The notes under the pieces: generated by a model
What the model was told of the DNA's origin: nothing
Databases searched by the model: none
Seen by the model: the letters and a program-made list of their open reading frames with translations, nothing else
Position numbers and translations under genes: made by a program
Shown here: positions 58,401 to 64,000 of the stretch, in pieces
How the letters are laid out: every line of letters begins with the position of its first letter
Numbering within the stretch: position 1 is the stretch's first letter
Assembly (NCBI RefSeq): GCF_021134715.1
Contig: NC_060026.1
Span: 13,073,001-13,137,000 of the forward strand
Reading direction: 5' to 3'
DNA: 64,000 nucleotides
Source: Daphnia pulex
Lineage: Eukaryota > Arthropoda > Branchiopoda > Diplostraca > Daphniidae

Positions 58401-59778
58401 CATTAGAGTTTGGGACGAAAAACAGGTCGTTGTTGCCATTAAAGTTCCAACATCATCTTCTTCTTGTTTCTTATATCCTGCGACGGCCTCGGGTTCCTTT
58501 TGTGGATACAACGCGGAGAGAGGGGGGTCCGGTGACACTATCGTGCGTCATTTTCCATCTTATTGATTGACGTTTATTGATTCGAGCAGTGGTAGTTCTC
58601 CGAGGAGACGCACACATCAACGTGGGTGGAGTCTCTGGCAGTATGTGTCTATCCATCTGAGCAAGGACTATGTTCTTTTATTTTGAAAAAATAAAAACGC
58701 CGGTGTCTCTTGTATCATAGAATCATCCGGACAAGCCGAGAGCAAATCTGACCAAGCGAATCAAATAGAGTGTCGCAGCAGCAGCTAGCGCGTATCGCTG
58801 TCGATCAATATGGATATAAATCTACACACACACATAGTTGACGCCAAAGCTCCTGAGCAGAACAATCAGTTTTCGTCGTGCAATAGTAGTATATCTTTTC
58901 ATGTTGAACCCGCCGAGAAAAAGAAACTGGTTGCGATGCCTTTGTTCCTGTTTCGGCGAATTTCGTCTTTTCTCTAGCTCCGTTGCGCCTGGGTTTGCTC
59001 TTTCCGAGAATCGATGTGCCATTAGTTGATTGCAGCCACCGCTTCATCTAATGTTTGCACATCTTTGAGAGCGAGGAGGAGTCGTGTGCACGTAGCGACG
59101 GGGCCAATCGAATCTAAACTTGACCTTTTTTATTTATTATTTCTTTTTTGCTTCATCCGTTATCAAAATAGGGAAAGACGTTTCTCAAAAGTTGTACGCC
59201 GTGACGGAACAAGCTGCTCTAATGGTGACATCCAGAGATCCGTCAAGCAAACAGGATCGTTTGCCTTCGCTACAGGTGGGTGGTGGCAGCTCGGTGGGTG
59301 TCAACAGTACGACGACCTACTCATCGCTGGGCCCTTGGCAGGGCGAACTGCTCAGAAGTCAAAGCGCCGACGCCGTGCACACTTGCAAACAGGGTCAAGT
59401 GCGTTCCATCAACTGGAGGCGGGATCAGACGCGTAGAGTCAGTTTTATCTTTTATTTGAATAAAATTAAACTTTAGATGGAATTTAAATGTTTTGGTTTG
59501 TTGGTTAGATATGGGCCAGGAGATATCAGAAACTCGTTCCGACCCGACACCATCGACCGCTGAAGAAACCGGCACCTTGTAGGCAGGAAATGAGTAGACG
59601 AGGTGATCATTTAGGAAAGGAAGATCCTGGTGATTGCGGTGGGGGGAAAGTAAGTAGTTCTCCTAAGTACCCCACGCTAGAGGTGGGTAATCGTCACGAG
59701 CAAATTATACGGATCGAACCTCATCATCAGGAACGACTGCACTGGAACAGAGTCCAATTCGACGAGACGTTTGTGTGA
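55497..59778 (+). CDS. Popeye domain-containing protein (POPDC/BVES family)
   Basis: Five exons (55497-56038, 57789-57918, 58202-58313, 59172-59437, 59509-59778) join in phase to 439 codons. The N-terminal third has three hydrophobic segments (AAHLFYAASLLIP, SRILMGLAYALVTVWACLEL, WNVLLTAGTLVHIVYW), as in Popeye membrane proteins. The cAMP-binding Popeye domain follows: LYQKLFLPL, TNKSVIRSLQVGD, MRLSVLLTGKMRVTFG and the signature FQFVDSPEW, with Q in place of part of the phosphate-binding loop still to be checked. The family binds cAMP at the plasma membrane and regulates K2P channels and muscle excitability. The last exons encode a Ser/Arg-rich tail ending FDETFV. The start codon was chosen because it follows a likely 5'UTR splice acceptor near 55407 and gives a normal-length N-terminus. 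Confidence 0.85.
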
Positions 59779-59820
59779 TTTAATTTTATTGTAAAATTGT
59801 GATTTAATTTTATTGTAAAA
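59774..59820 (+). repeat. Tandem duplication just after the Popeye stop codon
   Basis: GTGATTTAATTTTATTGTAA plus AAT(T) is present twice head to tail, in the first bases of the 3'UTR. Confidence 0.8.
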
Positions 59821-60404
59821 TGATCCTCTCCCTGATTGTTTGCTTAGAAAAATTGTATTTTTTGAAATGGAATTGCTGGGTTTTTTATTGTGCACAAGAA
59901 GGGAAATTTTGTCCAATAATTTGGCGGGTTTGTGTCTATAGCTCCGTTGCTTTGCTCGTTGAATAACACTAACGTCAATATGTTGTCTGTGATTGGTATT
60001 TTTTTAATAGAACACATTGTGCTGTCGGTGATATATGTGATGTGGATATAAACAACCATTGTCATTTCCTAAGTATTTATGGCAATTTCTCTTATATACT
60101 ATTCCGAAAAGAAAAAATAATCCAAAAGTTCAGGTTTAAACAAAAAAAGCTTGAAACCACCAGCTACGCCACTCATGCGTACAAAGGTCCGAGATGTTCC
60201 ATCAAATATGCCAAGATCCAAGTCTATTAGGAGCCCTGCAAAGGTTAAATGAAAGTGGCGGGAGGATCTGGTGCGATCCGGTGGGACGAACAATCGCGAA
60301 ATCAATTAAAAATAATTGATGTTGTTATTATAACTAGGTGGCATCTATTGCTTGAGAGAGGGCAAATAAATTCTGTTATCAAAAATCCTGTTTTTCTTTA
60401 AATT
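59821..60404. other. 3' region of the Popeye gene
   Basis: No gene is seen. It probably contains the rest of the 3'UTR. Confidence 0.35.
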
Positions 60405-60870
60405 GTTTGCAGATAGAAACTTGAAAATTAGTTTGTGTATTCTCTTTTTTCATTAAGTATATTCGCATGCACCGTCAAATTTTCACAGAGAAATCCCCTT
60501 GATAAATTTGAAGCGAAAAAATTTCCTTCCTTTCCCCCTGAAATAAGCATAGAATAAAAAATTCTCACCTTTCAGGCAATTATCTTTGGATGTTCATTTG
60601 TTTTTATTGATAATTTTGCGCATTGAAAGAGCCGAACGGGATCTCTTTCTCAAATATCAGCTCACTTTTTTCCCTTCCACACTAGTGGCTCGATGCACAA
60701 AACGAGAACGAAACATGAAACGTTTTACGTCGTGTAGTGTAACCCAAAAGATTGATTAACAATAAGAATATTTGATATTAACTGCAAGACTAGCAAGAGT
60801 GCAAGGAAAGTAAATTAGATTTGTGTTAATTACATATACTTTGAAATATTATTATTCCCAAGACCGAAAA
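60405..60870 (+). repeat. Duplicated flank upstream of family-2 gene 3
   Basis: The left part (60405-60620) resembles the DNA around 21585-21700 and 45780-45960 that borders C1q-family copies. The right part (60620-60870) resembles 24240-24460 upstream of family-2 gene 1. The C1q gene that once lay between these parts is missing here, so this is a deletion scar of the duplicated unit. Confidence 0.6.
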
Positions 60871-61034
60871 TAGGAATTTTGCTCTGCTTCGCTGCTTCAA
60901 GGAAGGGTATTATAAGATGATAAGTAATAAATAGACATTGGGTAAAAGAAAGGGGTATATTATTTCACGTGTGCTTTGCGTGAAAAAAGCTGAAGATTTT
61001 GAAAACTTGTCACCTGATGCCCTGATGGTAGTTT

Positions 61035-61070
61035 ATGTAGAACCAGTTCTTTCCGCTAGGTGTGCTGTGG
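61035..61070 (+). promoter_or_regulatory. Conserved upstream block, copy upstream of family-2 gene 3
   Basis: TATGTAGAACCAGTTCTTTC continues with CGCTAGGTGTGCTGTG, about 290 bp before the ATG at 61359. It is closest to the block at 24546-24581. Confidence 0.5.
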
Positions 61071-61358
61071 GCAACCAGTGCCGATTATTATTAGCCGGTG
61101 GCCCAACGAATTTTCGTCGTCGTGTGGTCATAGAGATTAGACTACGAAGTTGTAGTCTATGGTGTGGTCGTGTTGTTTAATGCTATTTAGTAAATAGATA
61201 GGTAATAATAAATTAATAACTAATTTCAAATATCTCGGAAAGTTGTGCCTCTTATCTTTTCTTTCATCATAAATTTGGAATTCTATGCTGATTTGTTTTG
61301 AAAATTCTAAAATTTCTTACATTCATTTACAGAATTCTAGAAAAAAAACAGAAGAAAC

Positions 61359-64000
61359 ATGAATTCTTTATCGAAAATTGATAGAAAGGTCATTGCTGAA
61401 GCTGTTTTGCCATCACAAGAGCCTTTAATAGATTTTTCAGCTGGGTATGTGATACCTGAGAAAATTTCTCTAACTTCTATTAACCTGGACGAAATTGGAA
61501 ATATCAATATACCTTTATCGCTCCTGGTATGATCATTTTTTAAATGGGATTTTGTGTCCAGTATTTTTTAATTGGATATTGGATATCTTTTTTTTTAATT
61601 GGATATTTTAGGATGCTGACAGATTAAAGGCGTTTTCAGAAAGACAGATAGGTGCCTCACAAACCCTGTTCCCTTCCTCAGGGAAACGCACTTTTGAAAT
61701 ATGTTCTGATAAAATAATTTTATCGACATTAGAGAACATAGACATAAATTCTCTAGTCATCAAGATGTTAGGATTACCTGTTTCTAAAACAATGGATTTC
61801 AAAGCGAAGTTTGATAAGCTGATGCTGTTTGAGGTAGATGGGCAGTACACTCATACCTTTGAATCAGGAAAAGAATTTGGTAAGACTGATTTTAGTTATT
61901 TTGTTTTTGATTGATTATACTCATTATACGTTGAATATGATAGGAACATTCGGTACGGCAATCCTTCAGTTACCTGTAAAAGGCGGCCATGACGGTGGAA
62001 ACTTCCATGTGAAATATAATGGAAGGAAAGCCAGTTACGAAGATCAGGTTGATTCCCATAAGCTGTTCTCCCTGTCTGCATTTTACAACAGCTGCGAGTG
62101 TGTCATGAATCCTGTTACGCGAGGCTGGAAGTTGACGCTCGTGTTCAACCTGGTGTGGACCAATTCCAGAATTGTGATGCCAACCGATTTTCTAGTGTTT
62201 CTCAACTCTCAGAAGAAATTAGAAGCGGCTCTTATTTCTTGGATTCCCCAGCGAAATGAAGATGACTATTCCACCGATGTTCAACAATGCCCATTTCTCG
62301 AAGAAAACGTCAAAATCCCACTAATTACTTTGATCAACGAGAAAATCGTTCCATGCTCTACAGACCAGCCACCTGTAATTGCGTTGAATGACTCTTCTGA
62401 CAACGATGTTTGCTATTTGAATAAGAAAAAAGAAGACACGGATATTGAAGATTCTGAATATTCTGAAAATGAATCCGATTCCGAACCTACTGATTGTTGG
62501 TATGATGAAACGGATTGTTATTGCGATCACAAAAACTCAACCAGGATGATGAAATGTGAAGAAGAAGATGTTTTGTTCTTCGTTCTTGAAGAAAAGTATT
62601 TCGAGAATAGTCTCATGTTTCATCACCTTCAAGGGAACGACCGAATCTTGGCTGATCTTCTCCGATGCTGCCCTTTTATCGACGTGCACCTAGCGCAAGC
62701 TACGTATATCAAACCGATTGCGAGAAAATCAACAGGTGGGATGGCACCAGAAGAAAAATCGGATACAAAAATATCGCGTTGGATTGATTCGAACAGTGCT
62801 GTCAAAGACCTAAAAATCGATGAGCTGAACTGGAGCGAGAAATGTGTTGGCCCCATTCGAAACTTGCTGGAACCATGTAGCATTGATACTGACCGGGAAA
62901 ACAGACTAAATTCAGCTGAATGCCAGTGTAAGAAAACATGTCGATGTTGGAGAGAAGTCGATATAATTCGCGAAAGGATTTGCTTTCATTCAATACTAGT
63001 CATATGGCCCAAACATCAATCCATCGGAATGTGCTGCCGTTATGGACTTGGGATGTATTTGAACTACTTTGAAAGCTCGTTGACTTCCACGCTTGGATGG
63101 CAAGCACTCGCTCAACAACAGCTCGCACAAGATTTTCGTCAAGCAGTCGAATATTGCTGCACCTATCCCCAAAGAATCTGGACCCAGTTTGCATTCAAAA
63201 AAGGGGAGCTAACGCTGAGATTGCTCCGTCTCTGCATCACCTTGCGAGCACGTAAAGAAGGTCTCGAGATATTAAAGATTCTTGGGTCCGAATTCGAGAC
63301 CGAAACGAAGGATATAACATTGAAGTCTTATGTGGGAATTCAGAATGAGCAAGTAGCCCAAGCAATTGTCCAATTTGTCTGCCAAAGCAATGGTGAGTTT
63401 TTTTAAATGCTTTTTGTTAATTTAAAAAGATATCTCATGCAACTCTATTCGATTCCTTTAGGTTTGGGCGATTGCATTGATCTGATAAGAAGACTGATTA
63501 CAACTCAACGCATTATCAAGCAATTCGTACCGATTATCAAAATGATCCAGTACTTCCTAGAAGCCAAATGCGTAGAAGGAGCTATGCTGATTGGAGATTA
63601 TGTTGCATCATCGATGGCCAACACTGACAAGAATAGAGCTGCCGTTCTCAAACAGTCGGATGTAGACTTATGCATGAATGCAATTGTTTCTTTGGAGGCC
63701 TACCCGGAAGCCTCCAATCAAGAAAGACTAGCATCGTTGGTCTCTCTCTTCTCCAAGCTTCCTTCAACCTTACAATGCCGTTTGGTACTGGAATTAGATG
63801 CTCAGGGTAACTCGCGCTTCATGGGCATTGAATCCTGCCAGTTTATTTTCATGAAAATTTGTGAGACTTTCTCATCCTGCAAGTTACTCGTTCCCTCTGC
63901 TGCAGACGCTCTTGGACTACTGAAATGTTTTATTCTACTTGAAAATCCCAAATGGCTCGAGTCTTTGCTTTCCAACATGATCCCAGATGAATTTGAAAGG
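61359..64000 (+). CDS. Family-2 gene 3: 2OG-Fe(II) oxygenase-like protein, cut by the window end
   Basis: Exons 61359-61526, 61612-61879, 61944-63392 and 63462 to beyond 64000 stay open to the window end. Exon 2 is 6 bases shorter than in genes 1 and 2. The N-terminus MNSLSKIDRKVIAEAVLPSQ matches its paralogues. The first metal-ligand region reads QYTHTFES: the acidic residue is Glu, where genes 1 and 2 have Asp. The distal segment CECVM lacks His, as in gene 2. The acidic insert (about 290-340) differs again. The remaining third of exon 4, with the C-terminus, lies to the right of the window. By eye the acidic region resembles gene 1 more than gene 2 (KKEDTDIEDSE), while the CECVMNPVTRGW segment resembles gene 2, which suggests gene conversion between copies. 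Confidence 0.8.

Noticed and set aside
1-64000. tRNA, rRNA or CRISPR elements
   Set aside because: I looked for cloverleaf-like A/B-box pairs and regularly spaced repeats and found nothing I could defend.

Overview
The window looks like nuclear DNA of an arthropod, most likely a branchiopod crustacean of the Daphnia type. This is inferred from compact genes with 60-80 bp introns, from the gene families present, and from expanded lineage-specific paralogues. No bacterial, organellar or CRISPR features were seen. All exon models come from reading frames, GT..AG sites and phase bookkeeping, without transcript data.

Bases 1-20972 are a conventional gene-dense stretch: the 5' half of an hnRNP R/Q (Syncrip) gene on the minus strand; a promoter region shared with the plus-strand pyruvate dehydrogenase E1-alpha gene; a 3.9 kb gene-poor gap; PACRG; a BTB zinc-finger gene on the minus strand; a long lysine/glutamate-rich AT-hook-like protein that probably shares a divergent promoter with it; and a GT10 alpha-1,3-fucosyltransferase.

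Bases 21000-50100 and 60400-64000 are a duplicated accessory region in which two families recur. Family 1 encodes secreted C1q-domain proteins: one complete 11-exon gene (45988-49910, minus), one 3' fragment (21831-22558) and one frameshifted 5' fragment (23464-24183). Family 2 has three copies (24938-29193, 39630-43932, 61359 to the window end) of a gene for a protein of about 1340-1370 aa. Its N-terminal third resembles a 2OG-Fe(II) oxygenase whose metal-ligand positions are altered in every copy. Between copies 1 and 2 lie an intact I-clade-like non-LTR retrotransposon (30110-36280, with a 14-bp target-site duplication) and a gene whose exons join an ERI2-like DEDDh exonuclease in frame to a KHDC4-like KH protein. 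A block of about 31-36 bp, centred on CGCTAGGTGTGCTG, lies upstream of all three family-2 genes and of the fusion gene. The retrotransposon sits between the block and the fusion gene's start codon.

Bases 51000-59800 return to conventional genes: a SWSAP1-like RecA-paralogue relative, two tandem PLPP6-type phosphatases with identical exon structure, and a Popeye-domain gene.

The strongest leads for something undescribed are the family-2 proteins, the shared upstream block, the exonuclease-KH fusion, and the C1q gene with its duplicated three-exon coiled-coil cassette.
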